Shown here in pieces: positions 34,194 to 43,630 of a stretch of DNA of 64,000 nt (position 1 is the first letter of the stretch; every line of letters begins with the position of its first letter). A program made the position numbers and the translations under genes. Source of the stretch: Halorubrum rutilum (lineage in GTDB: Archaea > Halobacteriota > Halobacteria > Halobacteriales > Haloferacaceae); assembly GCF_024494565.1 (NCBI RefSeq), contig NZ_JANHDN010000005.1, positions 62,001-126,000 of the forward strand. Direction: 5' to 3'. The notes below the pieces were generated by a model that saw only the letters and a program-made list of their open reading frames with translations, made no database searches and had not been told where the DNA came from.

Positions 34194-35339
34194 CTACAGC
34201 CCGAGCTCCCGGCCGAGCACCACGTGCTGGATCTCGCTCGTCCCCTCGCCGATCTCCATCAGCTTCGCGTCGCGGTAGAAGCGCTGCGGCGCGAAGTCCG
34301 TGGTGTAGCCGTAGCCGCCGAGCGTCTGGACCGCCTCCTCGGCCACCTCGCGGGCCGCCTCGCTGGCGTCGAGCTTCGCCAGCGACGACTCCCTCGTCAC
34401 CGACTCGCCGGCGTCGTACCTCGTCGCCGCCTTATGCGTGAGCAGCCGCGCGCGCTCCGTCTGCCGGTGCATGTGGACGACCTTGTCGCGGATCGTGTCG
34501 AACTTCGCGATCGGCTTCCCGAACTGCTCGCGCTCGCCGGCGTACTCCTTGGCCGCTTCGTACGCCCCCTGCGCGAGCCCGACCGACAGCGCCGCGATGG
34601 AGATCCGGCCGCCGTCCAGCGTCTTCATCGTCTGCGTCCACCCCTCGCCCTCCTCGCCGAGCAGCCGGTCCGCCGGGATCCGCACGTCGTCCAGCCTGAT
34701 CTCGCAGGTCGGCGAGGAGTTGAGCCCCATCTTGTCCCAGACGGTCGCGATCTCGAACCCGTCGTCGTCGGGGTCGACGATGAACGTCGAGATCCCGTCG
34801 TAGCCGGCGTCCGGGTCGGTGACGGCCTTCACCAGCACGCTGTTGGCGACGTTCGCGTTCGTGATGAACTGCTTCGTCCCGTTCAGCACGTACTCGCCGG
34901 CGTCGGCGTCGAACTCGGCGGTCGTGTCCATGTCGGAGGCGTCGGAGCCGCTGCCGGGCTCGGTGAGCGCCCACGCGCCGATCTCGCCGCCCTCGGCGAG
35001 GGGTCGGAGCCATTCCTCCTTCTGCTCGTGGGTCCCGAACAGCTCGATCGGCTTCGCGCCGAGGGAGGTGTGGGCGGCGTACGAGAGGCCGATCCCGCCC
35101 GAGACGCGGCCGAGCTCCTCGGTGACGAGGGCGTACATGAGCTGGTCGCCGCCGAGCCCGCCGTACTCCTCGCTCACGGGGACGCCCATCATATCGAGGT
35201 CGTTCAGGTCGGCGAAGACCTCGTCGGGGAACCGGTGCTCGTCCTCGATCTCCTGAGCGATCGGCCGGATCTCCTCCTCGCAGAACTCCCGGACGGTGTC
35301 GCGTATCATCCGGTGTTCCGCGGGTAGCTCGAAGTCCAT
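34194..35339 (-). CDS. Acyl-CoA dehydrogenase
   Basis: The 381-residue FAD enzyme introduces the C2-C3 double bond in acyl-CoA during beta-oxidation or branched amino-acid breakdown. It shows the signatures AWALTEPGSGSDASD (residues about 125-140) and the C-terminal QTLGGYGYTTDFAPQRFYRDAKLMEIGEGTSEIQ. The catalytic Glu is expected in the latter segment (EGTSEIQ). Start at MDFELPAEHRM is typical; a TATA-like GTTTATG lies 24-30 nt upstream. Chain-length preference cannot be read. Confidence 0.93.
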   Translation of the reverse strand: MDFELPAEHRMIRDTVREFCEEEIRPIAQEIEDEHRFPDEVFADLNDLDMMGVPVSEEYGGLGGDQLMYALVTEELGRVSGGIGLSYAAHTSLGAKPIELFGTHEQKEEWLRPLAEGGEIGAWALTEPGSGSDASDMDTTAEFDADAGEYVLNGTKQFITNANVANSVLVKAVTDPDAGYDGISTFIVDPDDDGFEIATVWDKMGLNSSPTCEIRLDDVRIPADRLLGEEGEGWTQTMKTLDGGRISIAALSVGLAQGAYEAAKEYAGEREQFGKPIAKFDTIRDKVVHMHRQTERARLLTHKAATRYDAGESVTRESSLAKLDASEAAREVAEEAVQTLGGYGYTTDFAPQRFYRDAKLMEIGEGTSEIQHVVLGRELGL

Positions 35340-35362
35340 GGGCAAGAATTGCGACCCGCCGG

Positions 35363-35369
35363 CATAAAC
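35363..35369 (-). promoter_or_regulatory. TATA-like box of the acyl-CoA dehydrogenase gene
   Basis: On the minus strand GTTTATG lies 24-30 nt before the ATG at 35339, matching a leaderless haloarchaeal promoter. Confidence 0.6.
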
Positions 35370-35527
35370 GATGCGAACGACCGTGATCGATTCTACGCGC
35401 TCGCCCCCGCCTCCCGGTCGCGCGCCCGCCTCACCTCTCGGTCGCGAGCCCGTCTCGGCCCCCAACCGCGCCTCCGGGCGCCGACCGGGGACGCCACTTA
35501 TGTCCCGTCGCCGCGTTCGGTCTCCAC

Positions 35528-36325
35528 ATGGAGCTCCGCCGGCTCGTGCGCGGTCGCGTGGACTGGCCCGACATCGAGCGGGTCGTCCGGGAGCTGGCGG
35601 ACCGGTACGACCGCGACGGGATGCGGGTGCGGTTCCTCGACGCCGACAACTGGCTGTCGACGCCGATGGTCGTCGACGACGACCTGTTCGTGAAGGTGAT
35701 CACGAGACAGAACACGCTCGTCCACACGCTGTTCACCACCGGGCGGAACCTCGGGGCCGTCTCCGCCGGCACCGAGGGCTTCTTCGAGCGCTACGAGACG
35801 CCCTACGAGATGGCCCGCCACGAGCTGGAGGCGACTCGCAGGGTGAGGGGGCTCGGCGTCAACGCGCCGGAGCCGATCGAGGCGCTGGAGGTCGGCGACC
35901 TCGGCGTCGTCGTCTTGGAGTACCTCCCCGAGTTCCGGACGCTCGACGAGCTCGACCGGGCGGCGGTCGCCGAGCTGGCGCCCGCGCTGTTCGCGACGCT
36001 CCGGACCATCCACGACGCCGGGCTCGCCCACGGCGACCTCCGGGCGGAGAACGTCCTCGTGCGGGACGGCGAGCTGTACGTCATCGACGCGACGAGCGTG
36101 AGCGAGGCGGGCCGCGAGTCGGCGCGGTCGTACGACCTCGCGAGCGCGCTCGCGGCGCTGGAACCCCTGATCGGCGCGCCCGACGCGATCGGCGCCGCGC
36201 TCGGCGGCTACTCGACCGACGAGCTGCTCGCGGCCCGGCGGTTCCTCGACTTCGTCGCGATCCGCCCCGACCACGACTTCGAGGCCGCGGAGCTGAAGGG
36301 GGAGTTGGAGAAGCGGACGGCGTAG
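35528..36325 (+). CDS. RIO-like serine/threonine protein kinase
   Basis: The 265-residue protein has an N-terminal lobe with DNWLSTPMVVDDDLFVKVI (Lys for ATP), a helix with the Glu, the hinge VVLEYLPEF, the catalytic loop HGDLRAENVLV (HxDxxxxN) near 168-178 and the metal loop YVIDATSVSE. This is a minimal kinase without activation segment, typical of RIO-type and related archaeal kinases. RIO proteins act in ribosome maturation. The N-terminal winged helix of RIO2 is absent, so it is nearer RIO1/RIO-like. Target unknown. Confidence 0.8.
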   Translation: MELRRLVRGRVDWPDIERVVRELADRYDRDGMRVRFLDADNWLSTPMVVDDDLFVKVITRQNTLVHTLFTTGRNLGAVSAGTEGFFERYETPYEMARHELEATRRVRGLGVNAPEPIEALEVGDLGVVVLEYLPEFRTLDELDRAAVAELAPALFATLRTIHDAGLAHGDLRAENVLVRDGELYVIDATSVSEAGRESARSYDLASALAALEPLIGAPDAIGAALGGYSTDELLAARRFLDFVAIRPDHDFEAAELKGELEKRTA

Positions 36326-36381
36326 GGGTCGGGGACCCGTCGGCGTCCGCAGTCGGGGGTCCCGCGGCCGCGACTCCCGGC

Positions 36382-37317
36382 TCACCCCGCGGTCGGGTCC
36401 GGCGACTCGTCGGGCGGCTCGGCGCGCTCCCGGCTGACGATCCAGATGCCGACGGCCATCAGCGCGCCGCCGGCGAGGAACCCCGGACCGAGCGCCTCGC
36501 CCAGCAGCGCCGCGCCGAGCGCCGCCCCGACGACGGGCTGCGCGAAGAAGAACGCGGCGACGGTCCCGGCGGAGACGTACTCCAGGCCCTTGTACCAGAG
36601 GAACCACGCCGCCGCCGTCGACGCGACGCCGAGGTACAGCACGGCGCCGGCCGACTCGACGGTCAGCGGGAGGTCGGCGGGCGAACGGCCGAGGTACCAC
36701 AGCTCGCCGCCGGCGAGAACCCCCAGCATCGGGACGCTCGCCAGCGAGGAGTACGTCGCCGCGCGGAGCGCCCCGTGGCGCCTGACCGCCCGGAGCCCCC
36801 AGACGGTGTAGCCGGCCCACGCCGCGCTCGCGACGAGCAGCAGCCCCACCCCGAGGAGGTTGCCGGCGGCGACCGACGCGAGCTCGTACCGCCCGGCGAG
36901 GACGACCGCGGTGCCGACGCCCGCGAGCGCCATCCCGGCCGCCTTCGTCGCCGTGACGCGCTCGCCGAGCACGAGCGCGCCGAGCGCGACGGTGAACACG
37001 GGCGTCAACACCGTCAGCAGCGACCCCTGGCTGGCGTTCGTCAGCTCGGTGCCGACGAACTGGGTCGCGACCGTCAGGGTCACCCACCCGCCGAGCGCCG
37101 CGAACGTCGCCCACTCGTCGCGCGGCGGCGCGACCCCGCCCCGGCCGGCGACGACGAGCCAGAGCGCCGCGGCACCCAGCGCGACCCGGAGGAACCCGAG
37201 CGTCACGGGCGGGATCAGCGCGAACCCCCACTTGCTGACGACGTACATCCCGCCCCACAGCGCCGCGGCTGCGAGCGGGGCGAGCGCGAACGCGTACCGT
37301 CCGAGCGTGGTCGTCAT
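36382..37317 (-). CDS. EamA family (DMT superfamily) transporter
   Basis: The 311-residue protein has ten transmembrane helices in two EamA repeats: first from AFALAPLAAAALWGGMYVVSKWG, with the end LGERVTATKAAGMALAGVG; second from AVLYLGVASTAAAWFLWYKGLE to LGEALGPGFLAGGALMAVGI. Both repeats end in the LGE motif. Such exporters move amino acids or other metabolites; the substrate is not readable. It is adjacent to the Liv ABC operon but has its own frame and spacing. Confidence 0.87.
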   Translation of the reverse strand: MTTTLGRYAFALAPLAAAALWGGMYVVSKWGFALIPPVTLGFLRVALGAAALWLVVAGRGGVAPPRDEWATFAALGGWVTLTVATQFVGTELTNASQGSLLTVLTPVFTVALGALVLGERVTATKAAGMALAGVGTAVVLAGRYELASVAAGNLLGVGLLLVASAAWAGYTVWGLRAVRRHGALRAATYSSLASVPMLGVLAGGELWYLGRSPADLPLTVESAGAVLYLGVASTAAAWFLWYKGLEYVSAGTVAAFFFAQPVVGAALGAALLGEALGPGFLAGGALMAVGIWIVSRERAEPPDESPDPTAG

Positions 37318-37429
37318 GGCGTGGGGCGAGCGGCCGAGTCGCGGTCCGTTCGCGGAAGGTCGGCGTCGGGTGTTGAAGACGGCGATACGGATCGGAGCCG
37401 GCGAGGAGTCGATCGCCGCGGACGGAGGC

Positions 37430-38182
37430 TCAGCCGCCCAGGTACAGCTGGGAGACCTCCTCGTCGTTCAACAGCTCCTCCGGGGTGCCCTCGAACCGGA
37501 CGGTCCCCTGGTCGAGGACGTAGCCGCGGTCGGAGATGCCGAGCCCCTTCGTCACGTTCTGCTCGACCATGAGGATCGCCGTGTCCATGTCGTTGACCTC
37601 CTGAACGTCCTCGAACACGTCGTCCGCGGTGTTGGGCGCGAGCCCCGCGGACGGCTCGTCGATGAGGAGCACGTCGGGCTCCATCACCAGGGCCCGCGCG
37701 AACGCCAGCACCTGGCGCTGACCGCCGGAGAGCGTCCGCGCCTTCGAGCCGCGCTTCTCGTCGATGATCGGGAACCGGTCGTAGAGGGTCTCGATCACCT
37801 CGTCGAGGCCGCCCTCGCGGGCCACGCCCCCCATCCGCAGGTTCTCGTCGATCGTCAGCGAGCCGAACACGTTGTCGGTCTGGGGGACGTAGCCGATCCC
37901 CTCGCGGACGATCTCCTCGGGCGGCATCCCGCCGATCTCGCGGCCGTGGTACTCGACGGTCCCCGTCCACGGGGTCAACATCCCGAACGCCGTCTTGAGC
38001 ACCGTCGACTTCCCGGCGCCGTTCGGGCCCACGAGACAGACGATCTCGCCCGGATCGAGCCGGATCGAGCAGTCGTCGAGCACCTGTACCTCGCCGTACC
38101 CGCCGTCGACGTTCGACAGCGAGAGCACGGGATCGGTCCCGTCGTGACCCCCGTTCGCGGGGCCGGTCGCCTCGTCGCTCAT
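37430..38182 (-). CDS. livF: Branched-chain amino acid-type ABC transporter ATPase (LivF)
   Basis: The 250-residue ATPase has Walker A GPNGAGKST, Q loop, signature LSGGQRQVLAFARALV, Walker B VLLIDEPSAGL and H loop (MVEQN, with the switch region Glu/Gln). LivF features include GYVPQTDNVFGSLTIDENL. It drives import of hydrophobic amino acids with LivG. Its ATG overlaps the livG stop by four bases; it is last in the operon livK-livH-livM-livG-livF. Confidence 0.92.
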   Translation of the reverse strand: MSDEATGPANGGHDGTDPVLSLSNVDGGYGEVQVLDDCSIRLDPGEIVCLVGPNGAGKSTVLKTAFGMLTPWTGTVEYHGREIGGMPPEEIVREGIGYVPQTDNVFGSLTIDENLRMGGVAREGGLDEVIETLYDRFPIIDEKRGSKARTLSGGQRQVLAFARALVMEPDVLLIDEPSAGLAPNTADDVFEDVQEVNDMDTAILMVEQNVTKGLGISDRGYVLDQGTVRFEGTPEELLNDEEVSQLYLGG

Positions 38183-38967
38183 GTGCCGCCTCCGAGGTAC
38201 GCGTCGACGACGCGGTCGTCGCTGCGGACCCCCTCCGGCGTCCCCTCGGTCAGGACGTGCCCCTGATCGAGGACGACGATCGGGTCCGCTACGTCCATCA
38301 CGAACTCCATGTCGTGCTCGATGAGCAGGAACGTCGTCCCCTGCTCGTTGAGCCGCCGGATCTGTTCTTTCAGCTTCTTCGCGAGCGTCGGGTTCACCCC
38401 CGCCACCGGCTCGTCGAGCAGGAGGATCTCCGGCTCGGCGAGCATCGCCCGCGCGAGCTCGACGAGCTTCATCTGGCCGCCGGAGATGTCGGTCGCCGGC
38501 TGCGTCGCGAGGTGGTCGATCTCGAACTCCGCCAGGATCCGCTCCGCCTCGGCGAGGTTCGCCGACTCGCTCTCGCCGACCGACCCGGGCGACGCGAACA
38601 GCCTGAGGAACGACTCGCCGGGCTGGTTCCGCGGCCCGACCAGCATCGCCTCCCGGACCGTCATCCCCTCCAGCTTGCGCGGGGTCTGGAACGTCCGAAC
38701 GAGCCCGTGCTCGGCGACCTCGTACGGCTCCATCCCCGTCACGTCGGTCCCGTTCACCTCCACGGTCCCCCCGTCGGGCTCGTAGAAGCCGGAGATGAGG
38801 TTGAACAGCGTCGACTTCCCGGCGCCGTTCGGGCCGATGAGCCCGGTGATGGTGCCGCGCTCGACCGCGAACGTCGCGTGGTCGGTCGCCGCGAGCCCGC
38901 CGAACGACTTCTGGAGGTCGTCGACGCGCAGGACGGCGTCGTCCTTCGGGAGGGCGCCCTCACTCAC
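38179..38967 (-). CDS. livG: Branched-chain amino acid-type ABC transporter ATPase (LivG)
   Basis: The protein of about 262 residues has Walker A GPNGAGKSTLFNLISGFYEP, the LivG signature DISGGQMKLVELARAM, Walker B ILLLDEPVAGVNPTL and switch His LLIEHDMEFVM. These match LivG, the partner of LivF. Two GTG starts are possible, at 38976 and 38967. I choose 38967 (start VSEGALPKDD) because it gives only an 8-base overlap with livM. Confidence 0.9.
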   Translation of the reverse strand: MSEGALPKDDAVLRVDDLQKSFGGLAATDHATFAVERGTITGLIGPNGAGKSTLFNLISGFYEPDGGTVEVNGTDVTGMEPYEVAEHGLVRTFQTPRKLEGMTVREAMLVGPRNQPGESFLRLFASPGSVGESESANLAEAERILAEFEIDHLATQPATDISGGQMKLVELARAMLAEPEILLLDEPVAGVNPTLAKKLKEQIRRLNEQGTTFLLIEHDMEFVMDVADPIVVLDQGHVLTEGTPEGVRSDDRVVDAYLGGGT

Positions 38968-40141
38968 CGCCCTCACCTCCCTTCCGGTCGCGGACGCCGG
39001 TGTCGGGCGTCTCGGGCGCCCCCCGACCGTCGACCGCGCTCGGCCAGATCAGCTCGCGCTGCGGCGGGAGGATTCCCTGCGGCCGGTAGCGCATCACGGC
39101 GACGATCACGACCCCAATCAGCAGCAGCCGCAGCGGCGCGGGGTCGATCGGCAGCGCCACGTCGTTCAAGAATCGGGTCCCCTCGCGGATGGTGACGATG
39201 ACGATGCCGCCGAACAGCGCCCCGCGGTTGGAGCCGCTGCCGCCCAAGATCACGGCGACCCACGCGTAGAACGTCGTGATCGGGTCGAGGTCGCCCGGCC
39301 CGACGTAGAGGTTCAGGTGCGTGTAGAAGACGCCGGCAAGCGCCATGATCAGGCTCCCGATGACGAACGACTGCATCTTGAACGAGTAGGTGTCCTTGCC
39401 GAGCGCCCGGGCGAGGTCCTCGTCGGAGCGGATCGTGCGCAGCACCCGCCCCCACGGCGACCGGTGCGCGCGCCGGAGGACGAAGTACGCGCCCCCCGCG
39501 AACGCGAGCACCAGCAGGACGTTCAGCGACGCCTGCCAGAACGCGGTCTCCAGGATCACCGGCGACCCGGGGATCACCTCCACCCGGAGCCCGGGCATCA
39601 CCTCCGGGAACGTCGAGAGCACCGGCCACCCGGCGAAGAAGCCGGGGATACCGCGGACCCCAGCGCTGCCGTTCGTGAGCCAGCGCTCGTTGAGCACGAC
39701 CAGCCGCACGACCTCCGCGAGCCCGAGCGACGCGATGGCGAGGTAGTCCGCCCGGAGCCGGAGCGTCGGGACTCCGATCAAAAGCGCCAGCGCGAACGCG
39801 GCGGCGAGCGCGACGACGAGCCCGACGAGGGGGTTGAACCCGCCCGCGACCGGCGACCCGCTCGCGGTCATCAGCGCGGAGCCGTACGCGCCGATCCCGA
39901 AGAAGGCGGCGACGCTGAAGTTGATCAGGCCGGTGAACCCCCACTGGGCGTTCAGCCCGAGCGACAGCAGGGCGTACATCCCCGCCAGTCCGACGAGGAA
40001 CAGGAAGTACGTCGGGCCGAGCGCGCCGGTGAGCAGCGCGGCGAGCAGGAACAGCAGGAACGCGGCGCTGACGCCGAGCACCCACCCCTCCGGGCGGGTC
40101 AGGTCGTCGACCGCCCCCCGCGGACCGTCGAGGAGGCTCAC
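38960..40141 (-). CDS. livM: Liv-type ABC transporter permease (LivM)
   Basis: The 393-residue permease has about ten helices and the LivM motifs GLNAQWGFTGLINFSVAAFFGIGAYG, LRLRADYLAIASLGLAEVVRL and GRVLRTIRSDEDLARALGKDTYSFKMQSFVIGS. Its GTG start overlaps the stop of livH (GTGA arrangement), so translation is coupled. The C-terminal tail is hydrophilic and ends GGEGGE. It forms the inner-membrane channel with LivH. Confidence 0.9.
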   Translation of the reverse strand: MSLLDGPRGAVDDLTRPEGWVLGVSAAFLLFLLAALLTGALGPTYFLFLVGLAGMYALLSLGLNAQWGFTGLINFSVAAFFGIGAYGSALMTASGSPVAGGFNPLVGLVVALAAAFALALLIGVPTLRLRADYLAIASLGLAEVVRLVVLNERWLTNGSAGVRGIPGFFAGWPVLSTFPEVMPGLRVEVIPGSPVILETAFWQASLNVLLVLAFAGGAYFVLRRAHRSPWGRVLRTIRSDEDLARALGKDTYSFKMQSFVIGSLIMALAGVFYTHLNLYVGPGDLDPITTFYAWVAVILGGSGSNRGALFGGIVIVTIREGTRFLNDVALPIDPAPLRLLLIGVVIVAVMRYRPQGILPPQRELIWPSAVDGRGAPETPDTGVRDRKGGEGGE

Positions 40142-41097
40142 GTCGCCCCCTCCCCGGCGATCCCGTTCGGCCGGACGAGCAGCACCGCGACCATGATCAG
40201 GAACGCGATCGCGTTCGCGTACTCGATGGTGACCAGGTTCTCCAGGGCGGTCGCGAGCCACCCCGGCCAGATCGGTAACGCCTCGATCACGTCGGAGAAG
40301 AACGGTGTGAGCTGGTTTATCATGCCGATGAGGAAGCCGCCCGCCATCGCGCCGTAGACGGAGCCGATCCCGCCGAGGATCACCGCCGCGAAGATCACCA
40401 GCAGGAGGTTGAACCCCATCCGCGGCGAGAGCTGGTTGAACAGGCCGAGGAAGACGCCGCCCGCGCCCGCGAGCCCGGCGCCGATGACCCACGTCCACAG
40501 CTTCACGCGCTTCGTTCGGATACCGCTGACGCGGGCGAGGTCCGGGTTGTCCGCCATCGCGCGCATCTTCCGGCCCAGGTCGGTGTACTGTAACAGGACG
40601 TGGAGCCCGACGACGAGCACCACCGCGGAGCCGACGATCGCGACGTCGTGGAGCGTTATCCGGACGCCGTACGGCACCAGCGACTCGATCGGTCGCAGCG
40701 GCCGCAGGTCGAACCGGGTGAAGTCGGAGCCGAACCGGATCTGGATCAGCGCCCGGTAGATGAACGCGATCCCGATCGACGTGATCAGCAGGCCGATCGA
40801 GTCGACGTCGAGCGGCTCGTAGATGAGCTTCTCGGTGCCGACCGCGACGACCGCCGCGACGGCGATGCCGGCGACCAGGGCGACGAAGAAGCCGTACGGG
40901 AGCCCCAGCACGGCCCCCCCGAGCCCGCCGACGGCGCCGAAGGTCACGAGCGCCGCGTACGCGCCGATCGTCATCGTGTCGCCGTGCGCGAAGTTCGCGA
41001 AGTCCGCGATGCTGTACACGAGCGACAGCCCGATGCTCCCGAGGACGATGATGCTGCTGAAGACCAGCCCGTTGGCCAGGTATCCGAGGACGGTCAT
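40138..41097 (-). CDS. livH: Liv-type ABC transporter permease (LivH)
   Basis: The 319-residue permease starts MTVLGYLANGLVFSSIIVLGSIGLSLVYSIADFANFAHGD, with the LivH motif NFAHGDTMTIGAY, and contains MRAMADNPDLARVSGIRTKRVKLWTWVIGAGLAGAGG, the EAA-like cytoplasmic loop. It has eight or more helices. It lies eight bases after livK and overlaps livM by four. The start is chosen by the family's usual N-terminus; a longer reading upstream runs antisense-like through livK. Confidence 0.9.
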   Translation of the reverse strand: MTVLGYLANGLVFSSIIVLGSIGLSLVYSIADFANFAHGDTMTIGAYAALVTFGAVGGLGGAVLGLPYGFFVALVAGIAVAAVVAVGTEKLIYEPLDVDSIGLLITSIGIAFIYRALIQIRFGSDFTRFDLRPLRPIESLVPYGVRITLHDVAIVGSAVVLVVGLHVLLQYTDLGRKMRAMADNPDLARVSGIRTKRVKLWTWVIGAGLAGAGGVFLGLFNQLSPRMGFNLLLVIFAAVILGGIGSVYGAMAGGFLIGMINQLTPFFSDVIEALPIWPGWLATALENLVTIEYANAIAFLIMVAVLLVRPNGIAGEGAT

Positions 41098-41105
41098 CGG
41101 TGCTA

Positions 41106-42425
41106 TCAGCCTTCGATGAAGTCGATGCCCTCGTACGCGTGGTCCTGGACCTCCAGGACCTGGAGGAAGCCGACCGGATCCCCGTTCTCGTCGAAGTCGA
41201 TGGGACCGCTGACCCCCTGGTAGTCGACGTCGTCCGGGCCGCCGCCGTCGGCGAGGATCTCGCTCGCGGCCTCGAACGACGTCACCTCCTCGCCTTCCGG
41301 GCCGGAGACCCGTCGCACCGTCTCCTGAAGCGCCGCGCCGGTGAACTCGTCGGCGGCCTGGATCGCGAGCGCGGCGTTGATCACGCAGTCGTACGCGTAC
41401 GCCGCCCACGAGGTCGGCTGCCGGTCGTACTCCGACTCGAAGGCGTCGGCGAACGACTGGTAGTTCTCCTCCTCGATCGGCGCGGAGGGGACGACGATCT
41501 TCATCCCGTCGATGCTCCCCTCGGGGGTGTTCTCCAGCACGTTGTCGCCCGAGACGGAGTCGGCGCCGTAGAACTGCGCCTCGTACCCCGACGAGAACAC
41601 CTCGTTGACCATCGTCGTGAACTCCGCCTGGTAGGTGATGAACAGCCACGCGTCCGCGCCGGAGCCGTTCATCTCCGAGACGACGCTGGAGTAGGACTGC
41701 TGCTCCTGGTCGTGGGGCGTGTTGTAGACGACCTCGCCGTCGTACGCGTCGACGAACGCGTCGGTGAGGCTCTGGCCGTAGTCGTTGTTGACGTAGGTGA
41801 CCGCCACCTCGTCGTAGCCGTCGTCGGCGATGAGGTTCGAGAGCGCGAGCGACTGGCTGCGGCCCGACGGCGACATCCGGAGCAGCCCCGGGAAGTCGGT
41901 GAGGTTGAGCCCGGTGGAGTTCTGGCTCAGCTGGACGACGTCGGTCCCCTCGACGACGCTCTCGTAGATGGCCAGCGAGACGCCGGAGCCGACAGCGCCG
42001 ATGAGGAACGGCACGCCGTCCTGGTTGACGAGCTTCTGGGCGGCCGCGATCCCGCCCTGGTTCTCGCTCTCGGAGTCCTCGACGATCAGGTCGAGCTCCC
42101 GGCCGTCGATGCCGACCTCGTTGACGCGCTGTAAGGCGAGGTTGACGCCGCGCTGATTCCGCTCGCCGAACGCCGACAGCGACCCGGTCTGCGAGTCGAC
42201 CATCCCGATCTCGTACGGGCCGGCCGACCCCCCGTCGTCGCCGTCGGAGCCGTCGCCGCCGTCCTCACCGTCCGTTCCGTCGTCGCCGCCGTCGCCGCCG
42301 TCCCCGTCGCTTCCGTCGCCGTCGTCCGTCGTGCTCAGACAGCCCGACAGGGCGACGAGTCCCGCACCGCCGGTCAGTTTCAGCAGGGTTCGCCGGTCCG
42401 CCACATCCGTGGTATCTCGTGACAT
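41106..42425 (-). CDS. livK: Liv-type ABC transporter substrate-binding lipoprotein
   Basis: The 439-residue protein has a Tat-type N-terminus (DRRTLLKLTGG), a lipobox ALSGC with Cys29, an Asp/Gly-rich linker (33-67), and a periplasmic-binding-protein type I fold: YEIGMVDSQTGSLSAFGERNQRGVNLAL, VPFLIGAVGSGVSLAI, VAVTYVNNDYGQSLTDAF and PTSWAAYAYDCVINAALAI. It captures amino acids (Leu/Ile/Val or possibly proline) outside the cell. It heads the liv operon, divergent from proline dehydrogenase across 182 bases. Confidence 0.88.
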   Translation of the reverse strand: MSRDTTDVADRRTLLKLTGGAGLVALSGCLSTTDDGDGSDGDGGDGGDDGTDGEDGGDGSDGDDGGSAGPYEIGMVDSQTGSLSAFGERNQRGVNLALQRVNEVGIDGRELDLIVEDSESENQGGIAAAQKLVNQDGVPFLIGAVGSGVSLAIYESVVEGTDVVQLSQNSTGLNLTDFPGLLRMSPSGRSQSLALSNLIADDGYDEVAVTYVNNDYGQSLTDAFVDAYDGEVVYNTPHDQEQQSYSSVVSEMNGSGADAWLFITYQAEFTTMVNEVFSSGYEAQFYGADSVSGDNVLENTPEGSIDGMKIVVPSAPIEEENYQSFADAFESEYDRQPTSWAAYAYDCVINAALAIQAADEFTGAALQETVRRVSGPEGEEVTSFEAASEILADGGGPDDVDYQGVSGPIDFDENGDPVGFLQVLEVQDHAYEGIDFIEG

Positions 42426-42575
42426 ATGTGACCTGATATCTCCGTGGACAGCCGGGTATCTCAACCCCGGCCCGTCCATGGTCGGGTCGATCCCATATGT
42501 TCTTTTCGTCCGGCGCGACGGTCGTGACGAGTATTTATTCACTTCAAACTGTAATGAAATAATTGGTCGGGTGCC

Positions 42576-42585
42576 CATATATACC
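42576..42585 (+). promoter_or_regulatory. TATA box of the proline dehydrogenase gene
   Basis: CATATATACC lies 23-32 nt before the ATG at 42608, a strong haloarchaeal TATA box for a leaderless mRNA. It also supports choosing 42608 over the ATG at 42563. The whole 42426-42607 gap is AT-rich near 42530-42585 and serves two divergent operons. Confidence 0.7.
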
Positions 42586-42607
42586 GATGGGGATCCGCGG
42601 TGATCGT

Positions 42608-43474
42608 ATGATCCCGCCCATCGCGAGCAACTTCGTCGCCGGGGAGACGCCGGAGGCGGCGCTCGCCCACGTCGAGGGGCTCAACGACCGCGGCGTGGCC
42701 GGCATCCTGAACCTGCTCGGCGAGCACTACGAGGAGCGTCCGCCCGCCGACGCCGACGCCGACGCGTACGTCGACCTCGTCGAGGCGATCGCGGAGCGCG
42801 GCGTCGACGCCTGCGTCTCCGTGAAGTCCAGCCAGATCGGGCTCGACGTCGGCGACGCCGTCTTCGAGGAGAACCTCGCGCGGATCGTCGAGGCGGCCAA
42901 CTCGCCCGCGGCGACCGGATCCGACGGCCGCGGCACGTTCGTCTGGATCGACATGGAGGACCACGAGACCACCGACGTGACGCTCGACGCGTTCGAGCGC
43001 CACGCGGTCGCGACCGACGGCAACGTCGGCGTCTGCGTCCAGGCGAACCTGAAGCGGACCCGCGACGACCTCGAACGGCTCGCCGACCTCCCGGGGAAGG
43101 TCCGGCTCGTCAAGGGCGCCTACGACGAACCCGCCGAGCTGTCGTATAAAAAGAAGGCCCGCGTCGACGAGTCCTACCGCGACTGCCTCGCGTACATGTT
43201 CGAGGCGTTCGACGACGGGGTCGCGGTCGGGAGTCACGACCCGGCGATGATCGATTACGCGAAGGAGCTGCACGCCGAGCACGGCACCCCCTACGAGGTG
43301 CAGATGCTGACCGGCGTCCGGGAGTCGGCGCAGTTCGAGCTCGCGGCCGAGGACGACGTGGCGGTGTACCAGTACATCCCGTACGGCTCCAAGTGGTTCT
43401 CCTACTTCTACCGGCGGATCCGGGAGCGCAAGTCGAACGCGCTGTTCGCGCTGCGGGCGGTCGTCGGGAGCTGA
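42608..43474 (+). CDS. Proline dehydrogenase
   Basis: The 288-residue protein matches monofunctional PRODH of archaea and Gram-positive bacteria: VSVKSSQIGLDV near 75, FVWIDMEDHETTDVTLDAF, VCVQANLKRTRDDLERL, KVRLVKGAYDEPAELSY, GSHDPAMIDYAKEL and VYQYIPYGSKWFSYFYRRIRERKSN, the last binding FAD and proline (YRRIRER). It oxidises proline to P5C in the first step of catabolism. A P5C-dehydrogenase-like ALDH lies 1.6 kb downstream, with a HTH_10 regulator between, so the locus can convert proline to glutamate. Confidence 0.92.
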   Translation: MIPPIASNFVAGETPEAALAHVEGLNDRGVAGILNLLGEHYEERPPADADADAYVDLVEAIAERGVDACVSVKSSQIGLDVGDAVFEENLARIVEAANSPAATGSDGRGTFVWIDMEDHETTDVTLDAFERHAVATDGNVGVCVQANLKRTRDDLERLADLPGKVRLVKGAYDEPAELSYKKKARVDESYRDCLAYMFEAFDDGVAVGSHDPAMIDYAKELHAEHGTPYEVQMLTGVRESAQFELAAEDDVAVYQYIPYGSKWFSYFYRRIRERKSNALFALRAVVGS

Positions 43475-43630
43475 GCGGGTTCGACCGAGAATCGCGCTCG
43501 GGCGTCGATCGTCGGACTCCGTCGAACCGTACTTGCGATTGAACGCGGGAGTGAGTACTGCAGATCGGTGTCTGCGTAACCGTATTTAAATAGCCGTGAG
43601 CGACGGTGACGATCGCTTATGAATGACGGA
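43475..43630. other. Spacer after proline dehydrogenase
   Basis: No coding potential is seen. The stretch becomes AT-rich near 43580 (CCGTATTTAAATAGCC), a possible TATA region, just before the repeated element begins. Confidence 0.4.
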